The notes under the pieces were generated by a model, which did no database searches, was not told the origin of the DNA, and was given only the letters and a program-made list of their open reading frames with translations. 25,258 nt of DNA from an uncultured Clostridia bacterium. GTDB taxonomy: Bacteria > Bacillota > Clostridia > TANB77 > CAG-508. The position numbers were made by a program, and so were the translations under genes. Below are positions 1 through 6,241 of the stretch, piece after piece. The stretch covers positions 1 through 25,258 of the forward strand of contig CAKPJM010000014.1 of the NCBI GenBank assembly GCA_934162625.1. Direction: 5' to 3'. Each line of letters begins with the position of its first letter. The first letter of the stretch is position 1.

Positions 1-74
1 GGGAATAGCTCAGTTGATAGAGCGCTGCCTTGCCAAGGCAGAGGTCGCGGGTTTGAGCCCCGTTTCCCGCTCCA
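1..74 (+). tRNA. tRNA-Gly (anticodon GCC), 5' end cut by window
   Basis: The D arm, anticodon arm (stem CTGCC/GGCAG, loop TTGCCAA, anticodon GCC), T arm and encoded CCA end are all visible. The 3' acceptor strand TTCCCGC pairs with a 5' strand GCGGGAA, but only GGGAA is present, so the first two bases lie before the window. It reads GGC and GGU glycine codons. The anticodon loop has the normal 7 bases, so this is not an expanded-loop tRNA that could read a four-base CGGA codon (see findings). Confidence 0.95.
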
Positions 75-98
75 AAAATTTTGTAAAACAAAATTTTT
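74..98 (+). terminator. AT-rich hairpin after tRNA-Gly
   Basis: A 10-bp stem (AAAAATTTTG at 74-83, CAAAATTTTT at 89-98) with a 5-base loop directly follows the CCA end. It ends in a T run and is probably the tRNA-Gly terminator. The stem is almost all A/T, so it is weak. Confidence 0.4.
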
Positions 99-185
99 GT
101 ATTATTAATTATTCACTTTTCACTTTTAATTAGTAATATTTTTAAAAAGAATGAATAAATTATAATATATCTTATTTTAATATTC

Positions 186-260
186 GGCGTTGTAGCCAAG
201 TGGTAAGGCACGAGTCTGCAAAACTCTGATTCGGCGGTTCGAATCCGCCCAACGCCTCCA
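186..260 (+). tRNA. tRNA-Cys (anticodon GCA)
   Basis: A complete cloverleaf: acceptor GGCGTTG pairs with CAACGCC, the anticodon loop contains GCA, the T arm is GGCGG-TTCGAAT-CCGCC, and CCA is encoded. It decodes UGU/UGC. A TATAAT at 161-166 could be its -10 box, with no convincing -35, so it may be transcribed separately from tRNA-Gly. A TTTT-ending hairpin follows at 271. Confidence 0.97.
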
Positions 261-270
261 ATAAAAAAAT

Positions 271-294
271 ACTCTTGAAAAGAGTGTTTTTTTT
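271..294 (+). terminator. Terminator after tRNA-Cys
   Basis: The stem ACTCTT/AAGAGT (271-276, 280-285) has a GAA loop and is followed by eight T's. It is an intrinsic terminator about 10 bases after the tRNA-Cys CCA end. Confidence 0.8.
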
Positions 295-300
295 ATTTTA

Positions 301-400
301 AGTTGAAGGATTCGAAAAGGACGTGCCGAGTTTACGAGGCAAAAACAATCCCTTTGGATTGTTTTTAGGACGCGGCTCACCGAGTCTCCAAAAGCTTTCA
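301..400. repeat. Degenerate direct repeat with internal hairpin
   Basis: On the minus strand two related units, ACTCGGTGAGCCGCGTCCT and ACTCGGCACGTCCTT, flank a perfect 11-bp hairpin (AAAAACAATCC at 341-351, GGATTGTTTTT at 356-366). The unit near 311 also contains TTCGAATCC, like a tRNA T arm. The stretch is not convincingly coding. It may be a decayed tRNA-derived or repeat sequence, with the hairpin acting as a bidirectional terminator. Confidence 0.4.
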
Positions 401-406
401 CTCAAA

Positions 407-440
407 AACAACTCACGTGTCTAATTTTTCGTGAGTTGTT
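407..440 (-). terminator. Terminator downstream of dacA
   Basis: An 11-bp perfect stem (AACAACTCACG at 407-417, CGTGAGTTGTT at 430-440) with a 12-base loop. On the minus strand it runs into TTTTT and lies about 55 bases past the dacA stop. Confidence 0.65.
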
Positions 441-494
441 ATGAATAAAATCTAATTTGTTTTTTCTTATAATGTGTGTTAAATTGTCACGTTA

Positions 495-1743
495 CTATTG
501 ACACATTGTTTGCAATTTTAACTTGCCTATTAGTTCTATAAAGTAATCCCCCGTACTCTTTTTATCTATTCTATTTTTTGTAATTATGTCTATATTGCAA
601 ATATTTTCTTTTCCATTTTCTACTCTTATTTCTCCAATTTTTGTATTTCTTTCTACTGGTGCTTCTAAATAATTTATTGAATTTATGCTCGCTTTTATGT
701 TGCTAATTTCTTCTTTTTTTACAGGATATAATGTGTATTGTAAATTATCTAGTCCTACCTCTAGGTTTTTGCTCTTCCCTTTATTTATAGTAATTCTGTG
801 TAATTTTATTTTTTGCCAATTTTTAAATTCCCTATTTACTAATTCTTCTAAGTTTATCAATTCATAATTTTTATATATGTACTCTATTAAACTAATTGAA
901 TCTTTTGTTCTTATTTTTTTAGTATCAGCCCCTAATACAACTGTTATAATATTAAACCCATTCCTTGTAACAGCGGTCACTAAACATCTTCCTGCTCCAT
1001 TTGTAAAACCAGTTTTTACTCCATTTACTCCGTTTAAATATCCTAGTAATTCATTTGTATTTGTTATTGTTTTTATATGCCCATTTATATTTACATTATG
1101 AACTTTAGTGCTTACAATTTCAGAAAATTTTGTAATATTTAATGCGTAATCTGCCATTAATGCAAGCTCATATGCAGTTGTATAATGTCCTTCTTCGTCT
1201 AATCCATGTGGTGTTATAAAATGAGTATGTTTTAAATTTAATTCTTTTGCTTTTTTATTCATTAGTTCTGCAAAATTTTCTACACTGCCAGCAGTGCTTA
1301 CGGCTACTTGGATTGCAGCATCATTTCCGTGAGCAAAGCATTAATCCATACAGCAAATCTTCTTTTGTTATTTTATCTCCTGTTTTCAGTCCTAACCTCG
1401 AGCCCCCTATGCTTGCAGCTTGTTTACAAACTTCAACTTCTTCATTTAAGTTTTTATTGTTTTCTAAAAAAACAATTGCTGTCATTATTTTTGTTGTACT
1501 CGCCATTGGAACTTCTTTATCATAATTTTTTCCATACAATATTGTTTTTGAACTTCTATCAAAAGCAATTGCACTCCTTGATAAAATATTGGGCTCTTTT
1601 GAAGCATTTGCAGAAACATTTTCTATTTCCTCTTGCAACCAAACATAGTCGGTTTCTTCTTCTACTTCGTATGCAAATACAATTACATTAATACACATTA
1701 ATGCAATTATAGTAATAATCAATATTTTTTTTATATTATTCAA
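495..1743 (-). CDS. dacA: D-alanyl-D-alanine carboxypeptidase (PBP5/DacA family), +1 frameshift at CGG
   Basis: A peptidase S11 family serine carboxypeptidase that trims the terminal D-Ala of peptidoglycan stem peptides outside the membrane. Residues 2-26 form a signal peptide or anchor. The catalytic SxxK is STTK (about residues 82-85), SxN is SGN (about 138-140), and KTG lies in GVKTGFT. The rest resembles the C-terminal domain of the family. The frame breaks at 1327-1329: zero frame reads TCA CGG AAA TGA and stops, while skipping C1329 reads TCA GGA AAT, restoring SGN and the following NDAAIQVA. With the shift the protein is about 415 aa, a normal length. Start: a GTG at 1752 is possible, but AAAAAGGTGAT is better read as the SD six bases before TTG at 1743. 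It is either a recoded functional gene or a frameshifted pseudogene. I favour recoding because the same lesion recurs in other genes. Confidence 0.88.
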
Positions 1744-1833
1744 TAAAATCACCTTTTTAATTTTATTAAATAAAGCATTAAAAATGCATAATTTTATTTT
1801 AAAAAATTTTCTTAACTTGAAAGATTTCTGAAT

Positions 1834-2118
1834 TTAAAATTTAAGATTTGAAATATCTCTAGAATGATGAATTATATGTAAGATATAAATATTTTCTGAA
1901 TCAAATTTATATAGAATTTTATATGATTTGTATATAATTTGCCTTATATTCTCATCTTTATCTATTACTCTTCCCATTTCTGGGAAAAGTAATAAATTAT
2001 CTATTCTTTTATTTATTTCGTTAACTGTTTTATTTGCATAAAATTCTGAATCTTGAGCAATATACCATTTAATTTGTATTAATTCTTGTTGAGCATGTTT
2101 TTCTGTTATTATTTTCAA
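1834..2118 (-). CDS. RelE/ParE-family toxin
   Basis: A 94-aa protein with the compact RelE/ParE fold signature: an N-terminal helix (HAQQELIQIKWYIAQ), then NEINKRIDNLLLFPEMGR, then strands with IRQIIYKSYKILYKF and the terminal HIIHHSRD. Members inhibit translation (mRNA cleavage) or DNA gyrase; which applies cannot be told here. The start is TTG at 2118, supported by AAAAGGA seven or so bases upstream. The gene overlaps the end of the upstream antitoxin by 50 bases in another frame, which suggests translational coupling. Confidence 0.85.
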   Translation of the reverse strand: MKIITEKHAQQELIQIKWYIAQDSEFYANKTVNEINKRIDNLLLFPEMGRVIDKDENIRQIIYKSYKILYKFDSENIYILHIIHHSRDISNLKF

Positions 2119-2341
2119 ATTCAGTTCCTTTTAATAATTCATCAATTACCTGTTCCCATGGAATAGTATTATCTATTCCCATTTCTTTTTCCCTATCTAA
2201 TATAACTGATGTAACAAATGCTAAGTCTAAACCCGTAGCTTCTGGATTATGCATTAGATTTTCTTCTAATTGTAATAATTCTTCATAACTTTTTTTATAT
2301 ACCTCTTCTTTATTAACTAAATTAAATTTTTCATCGTCCAC
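2069..2341 (-). CDS. Putative antitoxin of the RelE/ParE pair
   Basis: A 90-aa acidic protein immediately upstream of, and overlapping, the toxin gene. I do not recognise a named antitoxin domain. The call rests on position, size and the matched promoter. The segment around GIDNTIPWEQVIDELLKG resembles the toxin-binding tails of small antitoxins, and the last 17 or so residues lie inside the toxin gene in another frame. The start is GTG at 2341, with AAGGAAGTGAT as SD. An N-terminal DNA-binding segment is not obvious. Confidence 0.7.
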   Translation of the reverse strand: MDDEKFNLVNKEEVYKKSYEELLQLEENLMHNPEATGLDLAFVTSVILDREKEMGIDNTIPWEQVIDELLKGTEFENNNRKTCSTRINTN

Positions 2342-2381
2342 ATTATCACTTCCTTTTTATTATGCATTTTTAATTTTTCAA

Positions 2382-2410
2382 ATTATATTCCATTATTTTA
2401 CATTTGTCAA
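2382..2410 (-). promoter_or_regulatory. Consensus sigma-A promoter of the toxin-antitoxin operon
   Basis: On the minus strand TTGACA (2405-2410) and TATAAT (2382-2387) are both perfect consensus with a 17-base spacer. The -10 is about 40 bases before the antitoxin GTG. No operator palindrome is clear. Confidence 0.85.
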
Positions 2411-2443
2411 TATGTTTACACAAATTTTTGTTTGTAACTGCTA

Positions 2444-2470
2444 GAAAAAAAGTGGCTTTGCCACACTTTT
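2444..2470 (-). terminator. Terminator of the SH3-CAP gene
   Basis: On the minus strand GTGGC-AAA-GCCAC is flanked by AAAAGT and a run of seven T's. It lies past a repeat element that follows the SH3-CAP stop codon and just before the toxin-antitoxin promoter. Confidence 0.7.
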
Positions 2471-2476
2471 CTTCTC

Positions 2477-2572
2477 GCCGATTTGAGTTTCCGAATGAAA
2501 TGAGGAAATCTCAAATGCAATAGCGATTATAACATTTTTTATATACTAGGAAATGAGGAATTTCCTACTATA
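2477..2572. repeat. Two-hairpin intergenic repeat, copy 1
   Basis: Contains two imperfect hairpins: TTGAGTTTCC with GGAAATCTCAA (about 2483-2517), and TAGGAAAT with ATTTCCTA (2547-2567). The phrases GAGTTTCCGAATGAAATGAG and CAATAGCGATTA recur in inverted orientation at 16066-16185. Shorter relatives lie at 17899-17972 and 22842-22872. No coding capacity. A REP-like non-autonomous family. Confidence 0.75.
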
Positions 2573-2579
2573 TTAATTT

Positions 2580-2600
2580 GGAGCGTATCAAATACGCCCC
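2580..2600. repeat. GGGGCG-type REP hairpin
   Basis: GGAGCGTAT-CAA-ATACGCCCC, a 9-bp stem with a 3-base loop, just past the stop of the SH3-CAP gene. Related hairpins with the same GTAGGGGCG edge lie at 18451-18471 and 20931-20952. Confidence 0.7.
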
Positions 2601-2614
2601 AAAATTTATAATTT

Positions 2615-3359
2615 TTATTTTCCTATAAACATTTGTACATATATTTTTCCGTATTTTGGACTCTTTACAACCCCTATTCCCGTGTAGTTGAAACTACTGT
2701 TTAATATGTTTGCTCTATGCCCTTCTGAATTCATCCACGCATTTACAGCCCCACTGTTACTTGAATTTCCCGCGATATTTTCCCCTGCTGTCTTATAGCT
2801 TATTCCAAAGCTTTTCATCATATTAAATGGAGAGCCATATGTGGGTGATGTATGTGAAAAATAGTTACTATCTACCATATCTTGTGCTTTTATTCTTGCG
2901 ATATTTTGCACTTCATCATCTATTTTTAATGCTGATAACCCATTTGCAACTCTTTTTGCATTTATTAGATCAAAAACTTCTTGCTCATCTGCTGTAAGTG
3001 CGCTTGTTGTAGTATTATTATTTGGTTTTGAAGTACTTGAATTACTTCCTGTATTTCCGATAATTTGGATATACTAATTTTACATATTTGCTACTTACTG
3101 CACCTAAGTAATCACTATCTGTTTGTATTACATACCAATCTCCTATTTTTGCAAAAACTCTTATATATTGGTTTTTATATACCCTTGTAACAATATTAAA
3201 TCCAGTTCCAGGTCCTTGTCTTACATTTAATGTAGTTGCAGTAACTAAACCTGTTGAACTTCCAACTGTTTGGTAATGTGTCATTGCGGTACTAGTACTC
3301 ATAATTCCTATTAATACTATAAAAATTATGCTACAAATAATTATTTTTATCTTTTTCAT
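2615..3359 (-). CDS. Secreted SH3 (SH3b) + CAP/SCP domain protein, +1 frameshift at CGG
   Basis: Residues 1-25 are a signal peptide. Residues about 35-100 are a bacterial SH3 domain (TLNVRQGPGTGFN, GDWYVIQTDS), a probable cell-wall-binding module. A Ser/Thr/Asn linker follows, then a CAP/SCP domain like the YkwD/SafA-associated family: YFSHTSPTYGSPFNMM, GENIAGN, AWMNSEGHRANILN, including the conserved His and Glu residues. The zero frame reads PNY-CGG-AAA and soon stops. Skipping C3059 gives PNY-GGA-AAT and continues through a linker (GNTGSNSSTS) straight into the CAP domain, giving about 247 aa. Function of bacterial CAP proteins is not settled; an extracellular or spore-coat role is typical. 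It has its own promoter, and a leader hairpin overlaps the SD. Confidence 0.85.
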
Positions 3360-3369
3360 AAAAAATCAA

Positions 3370-3401
3370 CCCCTAAAAATATTTTTAACTATTTTTAGGA
3401 G
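3370..3401 (-). promoter_or_regulatory. Leader hairpin that can hide the SD of the SH3-CAP gene
   Basis: In the mRNA, CTCCTAAAAATA pairs with TATTTTTAGGGG (12 bp with one G-U, 8-base loop). The GGGG that serves as SD ten bases before the ATG at 3359 is inside the stem. This could limit translation or act as a temperature- or ligand-sensitive switch. Confidence 0.45.
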
Positions 3402-3453
3402 TTTATACAAAAATTTATTTAATTTCATTTTCTTTCAAAATTGTACAAGATTT

Positions 3454-3482
3454 ATTATTGAAGTATAATATTGAGTTTTCAA
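3454..3482 (-). promoter_or_regulatory. Probable promoter of the SH3-CAP gene
   Basis: On the minus strand TTGAAA (3477-3482), a 17-base spacer and AATAAT (3454-3459). It lies between the end of the T4SS-like operon and the SH3-CAP gene. The leader is about 90 bases and carries the SD-masking hairpin. Confidence 0.5.
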
Positions 3483-3526
3483 CTTATTGCTATATTTTTA
3501 TACTACTATTTCATCATCTTTATTTA

Positions 3527-4864
3527 TTATTGATCTCTTTTTCTTGGGCCTTGGTCTGGAGTTCTTCCACCTTGGTCTCTTTCAGAACTTTTTTGTACTC
3601 TTTCAACTGCTTCCTCATATGAAATCGAGTCATTTTCCATTAATAACTCTACTATTTTTTCAGCTTGTTTATCTATTTTATCGTCTATATAATCTAAGTA
3701 TCCTGGCATTGCACCTTTCATTTTTTCTTTTATGTCCATTCTTTTGTATAAGTCTTCTTTTATTTGTTCTTTTGTTAATCTTATATTTTGTTCTCCATTT
3801 CCTTTTATTTCATACTCTTGTACTCCTTTTTCTTTTGAAGGAACCCCTCTTTTTTCAAAATCTTCTGTTCTTTCATATTCATCTGCTTTTCTAGATAAGT
3901 CTTGAGAAGAATTATTTCTATGGTCTAAAAATTCTCTAGCATCTGCTGATTCTTGTATAGTGTTTTTTCCTTCTGCTTCTGGTACCATAATTCCCCAATA
4001 CTGTTTTTGATCTCCTGCTTGTTGTCTACAATAAACTAATTCAGTTTGTCCATGTTCGTCTCTTGTTACTGCATATGCTGTTTTAGAATCTATTTTAAAT
4101 ACAGCTAATGGTTTAATTTCTTCTATTTTTTCTCCTGTTACTTTTTTTATTGTAATATCAGGATTTTTTCCACCTGTTTGTTTTTCTTGTTCACTCTTTA
4201 TCTCTTCTTTTTTCCCTTCATTATCTTTTCCTATTGTTTTCCAAGAATACGAATCTTTTCCTCTTATAATGTATACATCTTCATATTTTTTATCAAAATT
4301 TGCTACTCTAGAAAAAGTATCATGTTCTGTAACTTTTTTATTATCATCTCTTTTTATGTGTATAACATCTTTTGAATTTATGTTATATTTTTTTGCAATT
4401 TCTTCTATATCTTCATCTTTTTCTTCTAGGTCTGGTTTTTCTTCATCTTCCTCTTTTTCTTCTTTTTCGCCATCTGTATTTTTGTCTTCTTCGCCTTTTT
4501 CTTTCTCTTCTTTTTCCTTTTCAAGTTCTTTTAGGTATTCAATGTCTGGAAGTCCTAAATCTTCGTATTTCGCAACTGGTCTTTTTCCATCTTCTAGTGT
4601 CTTTTTTATATTTTCTAGTTCTTCTATGTTGTATGAGAACTCTTCGTCTTTTCCCACAGTTGCTATTTGCCTTCCTAATAAACTTATTTGATAAACTTCT
4701 CTTTCTCTTTTTACGTCTATATTAATATCAGTTCCTTCAATAGTAATTGTTGCATTGTCATTTTCCATTTCGTTTATTATTTGCATTATTACTTTTTCAA
4801 ATTGTTCTTTTATTTTTTCCTCTTTTGCAAAATCCTTTCCTTCCATTCCCTCATTTTCTACCAT
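3527..4864 (-). CDS. Acidic, Glu/Lys-rich cytoplasmic protein, last gene of T4SS-like operon
   Basis: 445 aa with no signal peptide or membrane segment. I do not recognise a domain. Residues about 110-160 are an extreme Glu/Lys/Asp coiled-coil-like stretch (repeats such as EKEEKEKGEED). A more globular middle holds KPLAVFKIDSKTAYAVTRDE and LVYCRQQAGDQKQYWGIMVP. The C-terminus is basic and polar (RTPDQGPRKRDQ). It starts 14 bases after the preceding gene with a good SD (AAAAGGAGGTCAT), so it belongs to the same operon. The charged composition and position suggest a soluble accessory protein or substrate/adaptor of the secretion apparatus, but this is inference only. No clear terminator follows. 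Confidence 0.75.
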   Translation of the reverse strand: MVENEGMEGKDFAKEEKIKEQFEKVIMQIINEMENDNATITIEGTDINIDVKREREVYQISLLGRQIATVGKDEEFSYNIEELENIKKTLEDGKRPVAKYEDLGLPDIEYLKELEKEKEEKEKGEEDKNTDGEKEEKEEDEEKPDLEEKDEDIEEIAKKYNINSKDVIHIKRDDNKKVTEHDTFSRVANFDKKYEDVYIIRGKDSYSWKTIGKDNEGKKEEIKSEQEKQTGGKNPDITIKKVTGEKIEEIKPLAVFKIDSKTAYAVTRDEHGQTELVYCRQQAGDQKQYWGIMVPEAEGKNTIQESADAREFLDHRNNSSQDLSRKADEYERTEDFEKRGVPSKEKGVQEYEIKGNGEQNIRLTKEQIKEDLYKRMDIKEKMKGAMPGYLDYIDDKIDKQAEKIVELLMENDSISYEEAVERVQKSSERDQGGRTPDQGPRKRDQ

Positions 4865-4878
4865 AATATGACCTCCTT

Positions 4879-6201
4879 TTAATTAACATTGAATGACATT
4901 TCAAAGTCTGTTCCCTCATTCAGTTTCATAATTATTGTTTTTTCTATTGTCTTACTTTCTCCATCTTCTCCATCTTCTCCATCAGCTATAATTAATATTT
5001 TATATTGATGTACTTTATTTTCAACACTATATTCTAGCAACTCCACTGTACTTTGCGAAAATATATTTTTATTAATATATTCCTCAAAACTTTCTAATGT
5101 CGAGAAATAATTTTTTTTAAATCCATTTGACAAGCAATTATATGCAAATCTGTAATTTTTCTCATTTATTGCTTTTATAAACCTTTGTATATTAATTGAC
5201 ACTTTTTGTTGATCAGATGCATTATTATATTTATCTAATTCTTCTGATACAAGTACCACATAATTATTAGGTACAACTGTATAATTTAAGATTTCATTTT
5301 CTTTAAAATAATAATAATTTCCAGATTTATCTATAATTATATACTGTTTATAATTGTCTTTATCTTCTATTTTATATGAACTTGCTTTTATTCCTATTAT
5401 ATTGCTTTTATTCAATTCGATGTATTCTTTAAAATCTTCTAAACTATCAAAACATTGTTTTTTATAACTTTCATCTAATATATTATCATAAAACCATTCT
5501 GGCATAGCTAGAATTATTCTCTTATATAAAGTAACATAATTTTCTATAATATCTTTATTTGAAATATCAATTTTTTCTTTTATATTATTATCATTTTGCT
5601 TTACATAATTTTTTTCTTTTACACTATTAATTTGAGGTTTGTCATTTAAAATCTCTATTGAAAAACTTTCATTTTCATCATCAACATTAACAATTAAATG
5701 TAATTCTTGTATCATATGATAATCATTAGCTGACTCAGCTATTCCATGTACATAATATGTGTTCACCTTATTATTATATATCTTTTCAATTTCAAGTGGT
5801 GCAAACAAAAGATTTTCTTTAAATGTTGTAATTTTGCTATATATGTTACTTATAGTAATTTCGTTATCCTCTATATATTCACTACTTAATAAATTATAAA
5901 TAATTGTCTTTATTTCATTATCATCTATAATTTTTGAGTATTTTCCATCATTGTCAACACCATAAAAAGATGAATTTTCTGTATTTATGCTTTCCAAATA
6001 GATACCAATACAACTCCAGACTGTAAAATATTCATCTGTACTTAGTTCTTTTTTTAGATCTTCAGTAGTACCTATACTATCATATTCTTCCGTTTTTTCC
6101 TTAAACTTATTTTTATATGTAATTAACACACATATTACCAACATAGCAAGTATTGTTAATGCTATTATTAAATATTTAATTATTCTTATATTATTTTTCA
6201 A
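4879..6201 (-). CDS. Single-pass membrane-anchored extracytoplasmic protein of T4SS-like locus
   Basis: 440 aa. One N-terminal membrane segment at about residues 9-28, then a long Asn/Lys/Glu-rich exoplasmic part. Two stretches (about 215-300 and 335-440) look like successive NTF2/VirB8-like or TcpC-like modules: both hold a helix-rich start (IENYVTLYKRIILAMPEW, FIKAINEKNYRFAYNCLS), an aromatic turn, and a beta-rich tail. Near the end is an acidic run, DGEDGEDGES. The same architecture appears in the 9042-9983 gene, so the two may form the periplasm-facing stalk of the channel. Family assignment is inferred from shape, not from a recognised motif. Confidence 0.7.
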   Translation of the reverse strand: MKNNIRIIKYLIIALTILAMLVICVLITYKNKFKEKTEEYDSIGTTEDLKKELSTDEYFTVWSCIGIYLESINTENSSFYGVDNDGKYSKIIDDNEIKTIIYNLLSSEYIEDNEITISNIYSKITTFKENLLFAPLEIEKIYNNKVNTYYVHGIAESANDYHMIQELHLIVNVDDENESFSIEILNDKPQINSVKEKNYVKQNDNNIKEKIDISNKDIIENYVTLYKRIILAMPEWFYDNILDESYKKQCFDSLEDFKEYIELNKSNIIGIKASSYKIEDKDNYKQYIIIDKSGNYYYFKENEILNYTVVPNNYVVLVSEELDKYNNASDQQKVSINIQRFIKAINEKNYRFAYNCLSNGFKKNYFSTLESFEEYINKNIFSQSTVELLEYSVENKVHQYKILIIADGEDGEDGESKTIEKTIIMKLNEGTDFEMSFNVN

Positions 6202-6241
6202 ACTATTCTCTCCTTTATATTAACAATAATTAATATATATT

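Noticed and set aside
1..260. tRNA genes as attachment site for the T4SS-like locus
   Set aside because: No copy of either tRNA 3' end was seen near 3500 or 17700, and no integrase gene is present.
177..401. 74-aa open frame antisense to tRNA-Cys
   Set aside because: It contains the familiar peptide read from the reverse of a tRNA gene (WADSNRRIRVLQTRALPLGY) and has no SD. Spurious.
1327..1334. Classic slippery-site or SD-stimulated +1 frameshift (prfB type)
   Set aside because: The codons before the five sites differ and do not allow re-pairing in the +1 frame. No stop codon lies at the shift and no consistent SD-like stimulator is seen upstream.
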